This document shows positions 1-6,870 of a stretch of 16,401 nucleotides of DNA, in pieces (positions within the stretch are counted from its first letter, which is position 1; each line of letters starts with the position of its first letter). This DNA comes from Thermoplasmata archaeon (GTDB lineage: Archaea; Thermoplasmatota; Thermoplasmata; Thermoplasmatales; Aciduliprofundaceae): contig JAGGTO010000030.1 of assembly GCA_021163705.1 (NCBI GenBank), positions 1 through 16,401 of the forward strand, written 5' to 3'. A model generated the notes under the pieces. The model did not search any database. It saw only the letters and a list, made by a program, of their open reading frames with translations, and was not told the DNA's origin. The translations under genes were made by a program, and so were the position numbers.

Positions 1-925
1 ACAGCAAAGATGAAACCTTGATTATTGCTGAGGTGAGTAGAAAAGCCAAAAGAGGGGCTAGGCTCCAGGAGATTGCAAGATGTTTTATGGTATCCCTGTT
101 TATTTCACTGTGTCCCTTTACAAACCCGGTTCCAATTATCCCTCCAATAACTGCCTGAGTTATTGGAACGGGAAGATGGAGCTGGGTGAATATTTCCACG
201 ATTAGAGCACCTGATATCTGGGCTGCAAACGCCCTTGGTGGGTCCAGAAGTATGATTTTTCTACCTACAGTTCTAACTGTTTTTCTTCCCATGAGAATAG
301 TGCCTGCGAAAGAGGCAATGCCTGCAATAAGGAGAGAGGGAAGAGATGGAGTGAGCGAGGCAACAAGGCCTATTGTGTTTGCTCCCAAAGTGTAAGCCAA
401 GAAGGCGCTTCCCACGAAAATGGAAACAGTGTAAAATTTGCTGAGAGCAAAGAATCTCAGTTTCCTTGCCAGAAGTGCAATAAGATTATATATCACAAAG
501 GCCAGAATGCTGGAAAACAATATTGTGAGGAACCAGGAGAGGATTATCATTCCAAGGAATGTGGCATGGATAAGCCATCCGAAACTGAAGGCAACTCCGA
601 GAACAGAACCTACAATTATTTGAGATGCGGATAGGGGCATTGAAAAATAGGTGAAGAGAAGCATCAGAATGAAGGTGGAGAATAGCACCATTATCGCCAT
701 CTCAAATGTAAGTGATTGATATACTATGCCGCCACCAATGGTACCACTCATCTTTCTTCCCTCAAGCATAACTCCAATAAAAACAAAGAGACCAGCATAG
801 ATTGCAGCTTTTTTATATGAAGTAATGTGTGATCCGTAGAGAGTGCCCACACTATTTGCGGAGTTATTGGCAGAGATTATAAAGCTCACGAGGAATACTG
901 CAAGAAGATAGAGGACTGTAAGCAT
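1..925 (-). CDS. PiT-family inorganic phosphate permease (3' end cut by window edge)
   Basis: This minus-strand frame is open from an ATG at 925 to the window edge, giving 308 codons without a stop. The product is strongly hydrophobic. It carries the two internally related blocks of the PiT (Pho-4) family. Near the N terminus is SANNSANSVGT (residues about 18-28), followed by a PLSASQIIVGSVLG block. Late in the protein the counterpart PITQAVIGGIIGTGF is followed by an ISW..AP segment. PiT proteins move inorganic phosphate across the cytoplasmic membrane with a cation (family knowledge). Archaeal members are a little over 300 residues, so probably only a short C-terminal tail is missing. The family signature usually reads GANDxAN; here an Asn (residue 21) stands where Asp is usual. 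The start is supported by a TATA-like box 24 bases upstream. It is divergent from the MATE gene. The family call is firm; the ion and substrate are inferred. Confidence 0.85.
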   Translation of the reverse strand, partial: MLTVLYLLAVFLVSFIISANNSANSVGTLYGSHITSYKKAAIYAGLFVFIGVMLEGRKMSGTIGGGIVYQSLTFEMAIMVLFSTFILMLLFTYFSMPLSASQIIVGSVLGVAFSFGWLIHATFLGMIILSWFLTILFSSILAFVIYNLIALLARKLRFFALSKFYTVSIFVGSAFLAYTLGANTIGLVASLTPSLPSLLIAGIASFAGTILMGRKTVRTVGRKIILLDPPRAFAAQISGALIVEIFTQLHLPVPITQAVIGGIIGTGFVKGHSEINRDTIKHLAISWSLAPLLAFLLTSAIIKVSSLL

Positions 926-941
926 TTTCTTAACCAAATAG

Positions 942-949
942 ATTTTAAT
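942..949 (-). promoter_or_regulatory. TATA box for the PiT permease
   Basis: On the minus strand the sequence reads ATTAAAAT, ending 24 bases before the base preceding the ATG at 925. This spacing puts transcription start at or next to the start codon, so the message is probably leaderless. There is no Shine-Dalgarno sequence between. Confidence 0.5.
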
Positions 950-1000
950 ATTTCAAATTTGTGAGCGTGAAGGAAAAATTTCATTGTCAGAAAGAGTAAG

Positions 1001-1008
1001 TTTATATA
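1001..1008 (+). promoter_or_regulatory. TATA box for the MATE exporter gene
   Basis: TTTATATA lies 22-29 bases upstream of the GTG start at 1030. It is a strong archaeal TATA box. An ATG at 1028 is out of frame and closes after three codons, so the GTG is the usable start on a probably leaderless message. Confidence 0.6.
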
Positions 1009-1029
1009 GATGAGGTTTATTGCATATAT

Positions 1030-2364
1030 GTGCAATTAAGGAAGATTGTTTTAAGACTGGCGATTCCTGCGGTTATATCCAATCTTCTTTACACCTTTCA
1101 AAATATAGTGGATACCATAATGCTTGGGCACTATGGGAACCCTAAAATAAGTTTGAGTGCTGTGGGAATAGGCAGCATACTCTATTTCCTTATGTTTCCT
1201 CTTATTATGGGCGTCACAACGGGAGGAATAGCGATAATTGCTAGGAGATGGGGAGAGAAAAATTATAAAGAGGCAGAGAGGACATTTGAAAATCTCTATA
1301 CCCTTTTGATTCTCATATCCATACCAATTGCAATTTTTGCCGTGTTCTACGGATGGCTACTACCAACAGCTCTTGGAGCAGAGGCGGATGTGGTTAAAGA
1401 AGCTTACAGATACATAATGGGTGTATTCCTTTTCTATCCCTTTGCAGTTTTTCAGGTAGTATATCATTCATCTCTTAGAGCTGCAGGAGATACGAGAACG
1501 CCCATGTTTATAGATCTATTTGCCAACTCCTGGAATGTGTTCTGGAATTATACCCTGATCTTTGGACATTTCGGTTTTCCGGAGCTTGGTGTAATGGGGG
1601 CAGGTATAGCCACAGGCTCCTCCTATCTCCTGGGAACATTCATATATCTCATTCTTCTCCATGGCAAAAAATTGAGACTATCTCTAAATATCCTTTCCAG
1701 AGAGAAAATAAGGGTGGAGATCGTTAAGAAATTGTTCAAGATAGGTATTCCAGCTGGAATAGAACGGGGAATGTGGAGCCTCACCTCCTTTCTTTACGCC
1801 TTTCTCATACTCTCCGTTTCAGGTAGTCTTGGATACTCATCATTTCAGGTTGGCCTGAAGGCGGAGAGTCTCGCATATATGCCCGGGTTTGGATTCTCCA
1901 TAGCAGCTACAACTCTTGTAGGGCAATATCTCGGTGAAAAGAATTTGAAAAAGGCTAAAAAAGCTACAATAGAGGCTGCAAAAATGTGCGCACTTTTTAT
2001 GGGTATTACGGGCGGTATGATGGTTCTAATTCCCACATATCTTGCAGGCATATTCACCGATGATCCTCAAATCATTCACCTTGCCTCGATATACCTTTTC
2101 CTGATGGGATTTACAGAACCTGCTCTTGGTGCTTTATTTACTCTTGCAGGTGGGATGAGGGGTGCGGGATATACTACCATGCCCATGATAATAAATTTAA
2201 CAGGACTTTTTGGAATAAGATTGGGTCTTGCTACGGTTTTTGCATATCTTTTTGGCTTTGGATTGGTGGGAGTATGGCTCGGTATGTTCTTCGAGACATT
2301 TATACGGGCAATATGGATGTATGTGGAATTCCGAAGAGGAAGATGGGCTGCTGTGAAAGTATGA
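1030..2364 (+). CDS. MATE-family multidrug/metabolite exporter
   Basis: The 444-residue product is a polytopic membrane protein of the usual MATE length (about 440-460) with about twelve hydrophobic segments. It has the MATE N-terminal pattern (LRLAIPAVISNLL, then a VDTIMLG stretch near residues 27-33). It also has the pseudo-repeated second half starting near residue 235 with KLFKIGIPAGIE, including AATTLVGQYLGEKN (about 292-305). MATE proteins export cationic drugs or metabolites by antiport with Na+ or H+ (family knowledge); the substrate here is unknown. The start is a GTG at 1030, chosen because the frame begins there and a TATA box sits about 25 bases upstream. It is followed by tRNA-Ala, whose own promoter begins only about 10 bases after the stop. 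Confidence 0.9.
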   Translation: MQLRKIVLRLAIPAVISNLLYTFQNIVDTIMLGHYGNPKISLSAVGIGSILYFLMFPLIMGVTTGGIAIIARRWGEKNYKEAERTFENLYTLLILISIPIAIFAVFYGWLLPTALGAEADVVKEAYRYIMGVFLFYPFAVFQVVYHSSLRAAGDTRTPMFIDLFANSWNVFWNYTLIFGHFGFPELGVMGAGIATGSSYLLGTFIYLILLHGKKLRLSLNILSREKIRVEIVKKLFKIGIPAGIERGMWSLTSFLYAFLILSVSGSLGYSSFQVGLKAESLAYMPGFGFSIAATTLVGQYLGEKNLKKAKKATIEAAKMCALFMGITGGMMVLIPTYLAGIFTDDPQIIHLASIYLFLMGFTEPALGALFTLAGGMRGAGYTTMPMIINLTGLFGIRLGLATVFAYLFGFGLVGVWLGMFFETFIRAIWMYVEFRRGRWAAVKV

Positions 2365-2375
2365 GACCGAAAAAA

Positions 2376-2382
2376 TTTATAT
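2376..2382 (+). promoter_or_regulatory. TATA box for tRNA-Ala
   Basis: TTTATAT preceded by an A-rich stretch (possible BRE) lies 26-32 bases before the first base of tRNA-Ala at 2408. This is the normal archaeal spacing for a stable RNA gene. Confidence 0.55.
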
Positions 2383-2407
2383 CCCATAGCCTCATCACCA
2401 CAATACT

Positions 2408-2481
2408 GGGCCGGTAGATCAGCCCGGAAGATCGCTGCCCTTGCAAGGCAGAGGCCGCGGGTTCAAATCCCGCCCGGTCCA
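2408..2481 (+). tRNA. tRNA-Ala (TGC)
   Basis: This is a complete cloverleaf. The acceptor is GGGCCGG pairing with CCGGTCC, including the G3-U70 pair that identifies alanine tRNAs. The anticodon stem is CTGCC/GGCAG around loop CTTGCAA (anticodon TGC), and the T arm contains GTTCAAAT. Base 2481 is the discriminator A. There is no intron and no encoded CCA. A 5-bp hairpin (ATTCC/GGAAT, 2481-2494) starts at the discriminator base and could belong to the trailer. The last 14 bases of the gene recur at 2531-2544. Confidence 0.95.
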
Positions 2482-2509
2482 TTCCTCTTGGAATGTACCA
2501 GGCTTAGTC

Positions 2510-2527
2510 GCAAAAACAAGTTTTTGC
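2510..2527. terminator. 8-bp perfect hairpin downstream of tRNA-Ala
   Basis: GCAAAAAC and GTTTTTGC form a perfect 8-bp stem with a 2-base loop, 29 bases after tRNA-Ala. It includes a run of five T on the plus strand, so it may help end the tRNA transcript. Archaeal terminators rely mainly on U-runs, so the role is inferred. Confidence 0.35.
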
Positions 2528-2530
2528 TCC

Positions 2531-2544
2531 TCCCGCCCGGTCCA
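2531..2544 (+). repeat. 14-bp direct repeat of the tRNA-Ala 3' end
   Basis: TCCCGCCCGGTCCA is identical to the last 14 bases of tRNA-Ala (2468-2481), 63 bases further on and in the same orientation. It covers the 3' T-stem strand, the 3' acceptor strand and the discriminator. The flanking bases differ after both copies. It could be a worn attachment-site remnant from an element that integrated at the tRNA, or a local duplication. No integrase gene is visible in the window. Confidence 0.6.
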
Positions 2545-2547
2545 CTT

Positions 2548-2602
2548 AAGCCCCTTTTAAAAAAGGTGCTTTACCCGGAAAGAAAAAGTGGGGGTTTAGA
2601 AA
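2548..2602 (+). repeat. tRNA-intron-like sequence outside a tRNA
   Basis: By eye this stretch follows the same block order as the tRNA-Arg intron (16201-16255): CCCCTTT, an A-rich spacer, AAAGGTG, a TTT.A.CC block, an AAAGAAA stretch, then GGGG(G)TT. Its opening AAGCCC also matches the start of the tRNA(CAT) intron. The ends pair as AAGCCCC with GGGGGTTT. It does not sit in an intact tRNA here but begins just after the 14-bp copy of the tRNA-Ala 3' end. It may be a degenerate tRNA relic or a dispersed intron-derived repeat. The similarity was judged without a computed alignment. Confidence 0.45.
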
Positions 2603-2619
2603 GGGGGCATCGCCCCCTT
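2602..2619. repeat. GC-rich hairpin
   Basis: An AAGGGGGC / GCCCCCTT stem of 8 bp with a 3-base loop lies between the intron-like sequence and the dispersed repeat. It may be part of the repeat family's outer end or a structural element in the trailer of the opposing tRNA(CAT) transcript. Confidence 0.4.
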
Positions 2620-2621
2620 CT

Positions 2622-2736
2622 TAAGGGAAGAGGGTAGAGGGAGAAACGAGTAACGGAGCGAAGCAGAGTTGCGAGCAAGCCTTTCCGTTAGGAAAGGTGT
2701 TGCCGTAGGTGTCTCCTCGTAGGTGCCCCTTCGTAG
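2622..2736 (-). repeat. tRNA-abutting dispersed repeat, left copy
   Basis: Read on the minus strand, this starts with CTACGAAGGGGCACC directly after the discriminator base of tRNA(CAT). It matches the right copy (16291-16396): the first ~67 bases differ at one position. Then comes a divergent centre (20 bases here, 10 in the other copy), then a shared ~29-base end finishing CTTCCCTTA. Inside are two CACCTACG direct repeats 15 bases apart and a stem CCTTTCC/GGAAAGG with loop TAAC. No convincing gene is encoded. Confidence 0.85.
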
Positions 2737-2857
2737 TGGGGCCGACCGGATTTGAACCGGCGACCGCCCGGTTTCTCAGAGCCCCTTTACAGGCAAAGCC
2801 TATTTTTTAAAGGGCTTTTATGAGCCGGGCGCTCTAACCTAGCTAAGCTACGGCCCC
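2737..2857 (-). tRNA. tRNA with CAT anticodon (Met elongator or Ile2), intron-containing
   Basis: On the minus strand the acceptor GGGGCCG pairs with CGGCCCC with discriminator A. The D arm is GCTTAGCTAGGTTAGAGC, the anticodon stem CCCGG/CCGGG with loop CTCATAA, and the T arm contains GTTCAAAT. The anticodon CAT lies at 2820-2822. A 46-base intron (2773-2818) falls at the canonical position 37/38. It can form an AGCCC-TTTA/TAAAG-GGGCT helix capped by AGGC/GCCT, and a CUCA/UGAG helix across the exon junction as in a relaxed bulge-helix-bulge. The purine-rich 5' acceptor strand and D arm look more like archaeal tRNA-Ile2 (agmatidine-modified CAT) than a typical elongator Met. It does not look like an initiator, but Met cannot be excluded by eye. 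Confidence 0.85.
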
Positions 2858-2883
2858 GGACAAAGGGCATAACTCAAACATCA

Positions 2884-2892
2884 TTTTAAAAT
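2884..2892 (-). promoter_or_regulatory. TATA box for tRNA(CAT)
   Basis: Minus-strand TTTTAAAAT ends 27 bases from the first base of the tRNA at 2857. The sequence is nearly symmetric, but the gene to the right appears to have its own box near 2930. Confidence 0.5.
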
Positions 2893-2956
2893 TTTCGCTC
2901 CTTGGAGTGGCATATGAAAAATAGAGGTCTTTTTAAGGAAAGTGATTTATGCAAGA

Positions 2957-3622
2957 ATGCATATCCCGCAATGCATGCTCTGCTACATTTTTGATGTGGA
3001 TGACACCTTAATAAAGTATGAGAATTTTGATATGAGGGAGTGGTATGAGTTTATTGCCGAGCCCGTAGCGAGAAAAATGAAGATTCCCATGAATTTTGAG
3101 ATCTGGAAAGATATGATTGAGGGTAAAATCTCCAGGCGATACACAGAAAGATATGGGATTCTCGCTGAGAAGTTTTGGCAGGAGGTTGACAGGAGGAATC
3201 TTCTATACAGAAAGGTTATGTGGGAAAGTGGGAGATTGAAGCTCTATGAAGATGTTAAAATTCTTAAAGAGCTCCCTGGGAAAAAAATTGCATGGAGTAC
3301 CTCATCGACAGATTGTATTCGCTATGTTTTCTCTCTTTTCAATCTTGAAAAATATTTTGATCTTATAGTAGGTAAGGATTTCGAAAATTACAGATATGTG
3401 GATAGGGTCAAACCGGATCCAACATTTTTGAATATCATAAAAAGTATTGTTAAATGCACCATCTGCATAGTTATAGGTGATGATGAGAAGGATATGAAAG
3501 CTGCAAAAAATGCAGGATGCTTTGCAGTCCTAATAACTCGAAGATTGAGATCTTCCAGATATGCTGACTTAGTAATTCATTCTTTGGGAGAGTTAAAGGA
3601 TCTAGATAAAAAGTTTTTATAG
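2957..3622 (+). CDS. HAD-superfamily hydrolase
   Basis: The 221-residue product has all four HAD motifs. DVDDT (residues 13-17) supplies the nucleophile D13 and acid/base D15, and STSST starting at S114 is motif II. VKPDP with K152 is motif III, and IGDDEKDMKAAKNAG with D175/D176 is motif IV, the Mg2+ site. The helical insert between motif I and II is a C1-type cap as in phosphoglycolate-phosphatase-like enzymes. It is probably a soluble phosphatase; the substrate is unknown. The open frame extends to a GTG at 2942. I chose ATG 2957 because a T-rich TATA-like box (2930-2936) is about 24 bases upstream. ATG 2975, giving MLCYIFDVDD, is also plausible because HAD proteins usually start just before motif I. 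It is divergent from tRNA(CAT). Confidence 0.85.
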   Translation: MHIPQCMLCYIFDVDDTLIKYENFDMREWYEFIAEPVARKMKIPMNFEIWKDMIEGKISRRYTERYGILAEKFWQEVDRRNLLYRKVMWESGRLKLYEDVKILKELPGKKIAWSTSSTDCIRYVFSLFNLEKYFDLIVGKDFENYRYVDRVKPDPTFLNIIKSIVKCTICIVIGDDEKDMKAAKNAGCFAVLITRRLRSSRYADLVIHSLGELKDLDKKFL

Positions 3623-3641
3623 TGTATGCCTATCCTCCTCC

Positions 3642-3815
3642 ATGGTTCGATGGTTGTGGTATCTCAGCCTGCTGCTCCTGGGAATAGGTATCATATTTTA
3701 TATTTCCTGGGGGTTCCTGTATGATGCATGGACAGATGTAGGTTTATACTCGATCACTGCACCCTTGGTAGTTTTTGGAGTACTTGGGCTTCTCTTATCC
3801 CGCACTGTTCAGTAA
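3642..3815 (+). CDS. small two-TM membrane protein, 57 aa
   Basis: A short open frame runs from ATG 3642 to TAA 3815. The product has two hydrophobic stretches, about residues 4-26 (WLWYLSLLLLGIGIIFYI) and about 36-52 (YSITAPLVVFGVLGLLL). A short polar loop (YDAWTDVG) separates them and the tail is SRTVQ. A TATA-like TTTTTATA (3613-3620) lies about 25 bases upstream of the ATG, fitting the leaderless pattern of this window. The gene begins 19 bases after the HAD stop and overlaps the 3' end of proS convergently by 7 bases. I do not recognise a family. The coherent two-helix composition and correctly placed promoter argue for a real gene; a chance ORF remains possible. Confidence 0.6.
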   Translation: MVRWLWYLSLLLLGIGIIFYISWGFLYDAWTDVGLYSITAPLVVFGVLGLLLSRTVQ

Positions 3816-5206
3816 GGCTTTGCCACATAGGCCATCATATCGGTCTCTTTTCCACAAATTATGCATCTTCCCTTTCTTTTCTCCATGGGAATACCTATTA
3901 TCTTCTTCTCCGTGAGTTTCTCTATTTTTTCACCGCATTCGTAGGAGCCGCACCATCCCACCACGGCTATTCCCTTGTGATTTTTAACATCTTCTAAATC
4001 ATCAAACTCTTTTATCTTTTCCCGCATCTCTTCTTCTGCCTTATGCAGCAAATTCTCCTGAATCTCTTTTAAAAGCACCTCTATCTTGGAGATATACTCG
4101 CTCCTCTTTACAGCAATCTTTTCAAATGTATCTCTTCTTACAAGAATCACCTGCTCATTTTCCATATCCCGAGGCCCTATCTCCAATCTGAGAGGCACAC
4201 CCCTCAGTTCCCAGTCATAAAATTTGTAGCCTGGCGTATAGTTGTCCCTGTCATCCAGGTGCACTCTGAAATGCTCTTGAAGCTCCTCCTTTATTTTCTT
4301 TGCCTCTCTTAGAATTTTCTCCTTATCCTTTGTTATTATAGGCACAATCACAACCTGAATTGGGGCAATCTCTGGTGGGAGAATTATACCTCTATCATCA
4401 CCATGGATTCCCACTATAGCTCCCACCAATCTTTCGCTCATTCCAAAGGTAGTTTGATGAACATAATCATGGGTGCCATCTTCTTTCAAATACTCAATGT
4501 TGTATGCCCTAGAGAAATTCTGGAGATATTGATGTATCGTGGCCACCTGCAAGGTTCTGCCCGATGGCATTATGGTCTCTGCACCTATGGAATAATGTGC
4601 CCCTGGAAACTTATCCCACTCAGTTTTTCTGACCAGAATATAGGGTAATGCCAATTTTTTTGCAATTTTTTTCCAGATCTCAATGTTTTCCCTTATCTGT
4701 TCCTCCGCCTCTTCAGCCGTTGCATGGGCTGTGTGAGATTCAAAGAAGTGCACCTCCCTCATCCTTATGAATGCTCGGGTTTGCTTTGTTTCATACCTGA
4801 AGATATTCACTATCTGAAAAATTTTGAGGGGTAAATCCGCATGGGTTCTAATCCAAAGGGAGAAGATGGGATACATGGCCGTCTCACTGGTGGGTCGTAG
4901 TACTAGCTTAACATCCAAAGGTGTTGTACCTCCATGTGTAACCCAGTAAACTTCATTCTCAAAACCTTTTATATGCTCCCCCTCTTTTTTAAACTCCGTT
5001 TCGGGAACAAGAAGAGGAAAGTAAACTTCCTGGTGATTATATTTAGTAAATATATACCGGAAATACTCATCAATATTCCTCATAAGTTGCCATCCATAGG
5101 GGAGCCATACATGCATACCCTTAACAGGATATCTTTTATCCACAAGCCCGGCTTCCTCTATAACCTCATTGTACCACTCCGGAAAATTCTCCTTGGATAC
5201 CTCCAT
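3809..5206 (-). CDS. proS: prolyl-tRNA synthetase, archaeal/eukaryal type
   Basis: This 465-residue class II aminoacyl-tRNA synthetase charges tRNA-Pro with proline in the cytoplasm. The catalytic core includes RPTSE (104-108), motif 2 from about R137 (FRYETKQTRAFIRMREVHFFE) and motif 3 (GMSERLVGAIVGIHGDDRG, about 255-273). An anticodon-binding domain follows (about 280-380). A C-terminal zinc module has Cys at 419, 424, 448 and 451, and the protein ends in Tyr. The C-terminal extension, together with the lack of the bacterial editing insertion between motifs 2 and 3, marks the archaeal/eukaryal form; length is normal (about 470-480). The ATG at 5206 is supported by a TATA-like TTTTTAAATAA about 24 bases upstream, so the message is probably leaderless. 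It lies downstream of apgM on the same strand but with its own promoter. Confidence 0.95.
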   Translation of the reverse strand: MEVSKENFPEWYNEVIEEAGLVDKRYPVKGMHVWLPYGWQLMRNIDEYFRYIFTKYNHQEVYFPLLVPETEFKKEGEHIKGFENEVYWVTHGGTTPLDVKLVLRPTSETAMYPIFSLWIRTHADLPLKIFQIVNIFRYETKQTRAFIRMREVHFFESHTAHATAEEAEEQIRENIEIWKKIAKKLALPYILVRKTEWDKFPGAHYSIGAETIMPSGRTLQVATIHQYLQNFSRAYNIEYLKEDGTHDYVHQTTFGMSERLVGAIVGIHGDDRGIILPPEIAPIQVVIVPIITKDKEKILREAKKIKEELQEHFRVHLDDRDNYTPGYKFYDWELRGVPLRLEIGPRDMENEQVILVRRDTFEKIAVKRSEYISKIEVLLKEIQENLLHKAEEEMREKIKEFDDLEDVKNHKGIAVVGWCGSYECGEKIEKLTEKKIIGIPMEKRKGRCIICGKETDMMAYVAKPY

Positions 5207-5227
5207 ATCCCGTGAAAAGTTTTGGGT

Positions 5228-5237
5228 TATTTAAAAA
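5228..5237 (-). promoter_or_regulatory. TATA box for proS
   Basis: Minus-strand TTTTTAAATA lies 22-31 bases before the ATG at 5206. It follows the T-rich end of the apgM transcript (5241-5257), so proS is probably transcribed separately from apgM. Confidence 0.5.
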
Positions 5238-5240
5238 TTC

Positions 5241-5257
5241 CTCTCAAAAAAGGAAAA
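5241..5257 (-). terminator. T-rich terminator after apgM
   Basis: Directly after the apgM stop the minus strand reads TTTTCCTTTTTTGAG, a T-run of the type that ends archaeal transcripts. Confidence 0.45.
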
Positions 5258-6481
5258 CTATGCACCGAACTTTTCCGCACGATTGGTGACGTTCAAAATT
5301 ACATTCATCAAGTCTTCACCCCTGATTCTCAGAGAGCCTTTCGCACATGCTATCTCATTGAACTCTGTGCCCTCTCTCCTGGCGTCATCGCTGTAAATCA
5401 GTATTGGCACAGGATCTCCACTGTGATCTCCCATCGTGCATGGAGTGCTGTGATCCGCAGTTATCACAACCACCACATTCTCAGGGAGAATCTCCATTAA
5501 ATGCCCCACAGCATCGTCTATTCTCTCAATTACCTCCACTTTTTTGTGCGGTAACATATCATGGCCAGCTATATCCGGGGCCTTTATGTTTACCAGCACA
5601 AAATCATGCGTATCAAGTGCTTTTACAGCATGTTCAAACTTCCCACGCATATCCGTGTTATAACTCCCAGTGGCTCCTGGAAAATCAATGGTATCCATTC
5701 CCGCCATCCTGCATATTCCCCTTATAAGAGGTGTGCCAACAACGCATGCTCCCTTCATTCCGTGTTTTTTCTCAAAATCTTCCATGTGGGGGGCCATACC
5801 CGCACCTCTTGGGAGAAGTATGTTTGCAGGAAGAAGTCCCTGGGATTCTCTTTCTTTATTGACAGGATGCTCTTTAAGAATTTCATACGATCGATGAACA
5901 AATTCATTGAGAATCCTCGCAGTTTTTTCGGCTTCTGGCTTAAGGGCCTTGGCATCATGAATTCTCACGCCCTTTGCATGAGGATCCACATCACTCACAT
6001 AAGGACTCAAACCGGGACCGCGTAAAACAAGAGCTGCTCGATGCTCGACACCTTCCTTTACAAATATTTTAACATCTTCTATTTCCATTCCATCCAGCGC
6101 CTTCACAAGTTCCTGCGTTCCTTTTTTTATCCTCCCAGCCCTTCTATCTATAACCTCAAGCTTTTCATTCACCGTTGAAAAATTGCATCTGAACGCTATG
6201 TCTCCTGGCCTCAGCTCCATATCAAGTCCTGCAGCCTCAAAGGGACCGCGGCCAGTGTAAACCTTATAGGGATCATAGCCAAGAAGATTGAGATGAGAGG
6301 TATCACTTCCTGCCCTTATGCCAGGAGCGATGGGGTCCATAAGTCCCACCAGGCTTCTTTTTGCAATAGAATCTAAATTTGGAGTATGAGCATACTGTAA
6401 AGGTGTCTTATTGTCAAGCTCTCTATTTGCCCGATCTCCAACGCCATCAAGAACTATCAGGATGACCTTTCTTTGGATCAT
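5258..6481 (-). CDS. apgM: 2,3-bisphosphoglycerate-independent phosphoglycerate mutase, archaeal type
   Basis: The 407-residue protein belongs to the alkaline-phosphatase superfamily and interconverts 3- and 2-phosphoglycerate in glycolysis/gluconeogenesis. Visible landmarks are the metal-binding LDGVGD (D12), the GSDTSH segment near residues 58-63 (phosphate-accepting Ser), APDIAGHD (about 301-308, D and H metal ligands), TADHSTP (D343/H344) and GDHSGDPVP (H353). Length is typical of the archaeal apgM group (about 400-412), much shorter than the ~510-residue bacterial GpmI. The ATG at 6481 has an AT-rich box about 24 bases upstream (AATTTAATT near 6504-6512), again fitting a leaderless message. 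It is a housekeeping gene, with nothing odd in the active-site residues seen. Confidence 0.93.
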   Translation of the reverse strand: MIQRKVILIVLDGVGDRANRELDNKTPLQYAHTPNLDSIAKRSLVGLMDPIAPGIRAGSDTSHLNLLGYDPYKVYTGRGPFEAAGLDMELRPGDIAFRCNFSTVNEKLEVIDRRAGRIKKGTQELVKALDGMEIEDVKIFVKEGVEHRAALVLRGPGLSPYVSDVDPHAKGVRIHDAKALKPEAEKTARILNEFVHRSYEILKEHPVNKERESQGLLPANILLPRGAGMAPHMEDFEKKHGMKGACVVGTPLIRGICRMAGMDTIDFPGATGSYNTDMRGKFEHAVKALDTHDFVLVNIKAPDIAGHDMLPHKKVEVIERIDDAVGHLMEILPENVVVVITADHSTPCTMGDHSGDPVPILIYSDDARREGTEFNEIACAKGSLRIRGEDLMNVILNVTNRAEKFGA

Positions 6482-6546
6482 AATCTTAGCATCGCAATCC
6501 CCTAATTAAATTTATTCCTGAAAATTTTGATGCTTTTACAAGATGC

Positions 6547-6840
6547 CTACTCTTTTAAAATTGCTCTTCTCTTGCTCTCCATCGTAGCATTCTTATCAAG
6601 TCTGTGATCTATCTTAATATCTATGATCACCCTTTTTGCACCTAATTTTATCATTGCCTCCTCCCCAAGCTCTGCAGCCCTGAAAATCTGCTTCAAGTTC
6701 TCTGCTTCAATAACAGTACTCATGGGTGTTAGCTCCATTTTTAATCCCAGAGATTTTATTGCCTCCACTGCAGCCTTTACATATTTAGATACACTCGTAC
6801 CCTCGCCCAGAGGGGTTATTGTGAGCTCTCCAATTATCAT
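6547..6840 (-). CDS. MTH1187-family (YkoF-like) thiamine-binding protein
   Basis: The 97-residue protein matches the small MTH1187/YkoF family: start MIIGELTITPLGEGTSVSKYV, middle LTPMSTVIE followed by helix residues, and a late VIIDIKIDHR strand. These are ferredoxin-like folds that assemble as oligomers. Several members bind thiamine or its pyrimidine part, and they may act in thiamine salvage or transport (family knowledge). No thiamine genes are near, so the ligand is inferred. The ATG at 6840 is preceded by AGGAGA about 5 bases upstream, but the TATA box shared with hef sits close enough that the transcript may start at the ATG. It is divergent from hef, with 45 bases between the two starts. 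Confidence 0.85.
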   Translation of the reverse strand: MIIGELTITPLGEGTSVSKYVKAAVEAIKSLGLKMELTPMSTVIEAENLKQIFRAAELGEEAMIKLGAKRVIIDIKIDHRLDKNATMESKRRAILKE

Positions 6841-6858
6841 ATATTCTCCTATTCGGCA

Positions 6859-6870
6859 TTAAATTTAAAT
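6859..6870. promoter_or_regulatory. shared TATA box between the MTH1187-family gene and hef
   Basis: TTAAATTTAAAT is nearly its own reverse complement. It lies about 27 bases from hef's ATG (6886) on the plus strand and about 28-30 bases from the ATG at 6840 on the minus strand. One AT-rich box could therefore serve both divergent genes; no second box fits in the 45-bp gap. Confidence 0.5.

Noticed and set aside
2942..2956. GTG start at 2942 for the HAD gene
   Set aside because: It lies too close to the TATA-like box to be on the message and would add residues ahead of motif I that the family does not have.
5561..6025. 154-codon frame antisense to apgM
   Set aside because: It is a mirror of the conserved apgM coding sequence, with no promoter and no recognisable protein features.
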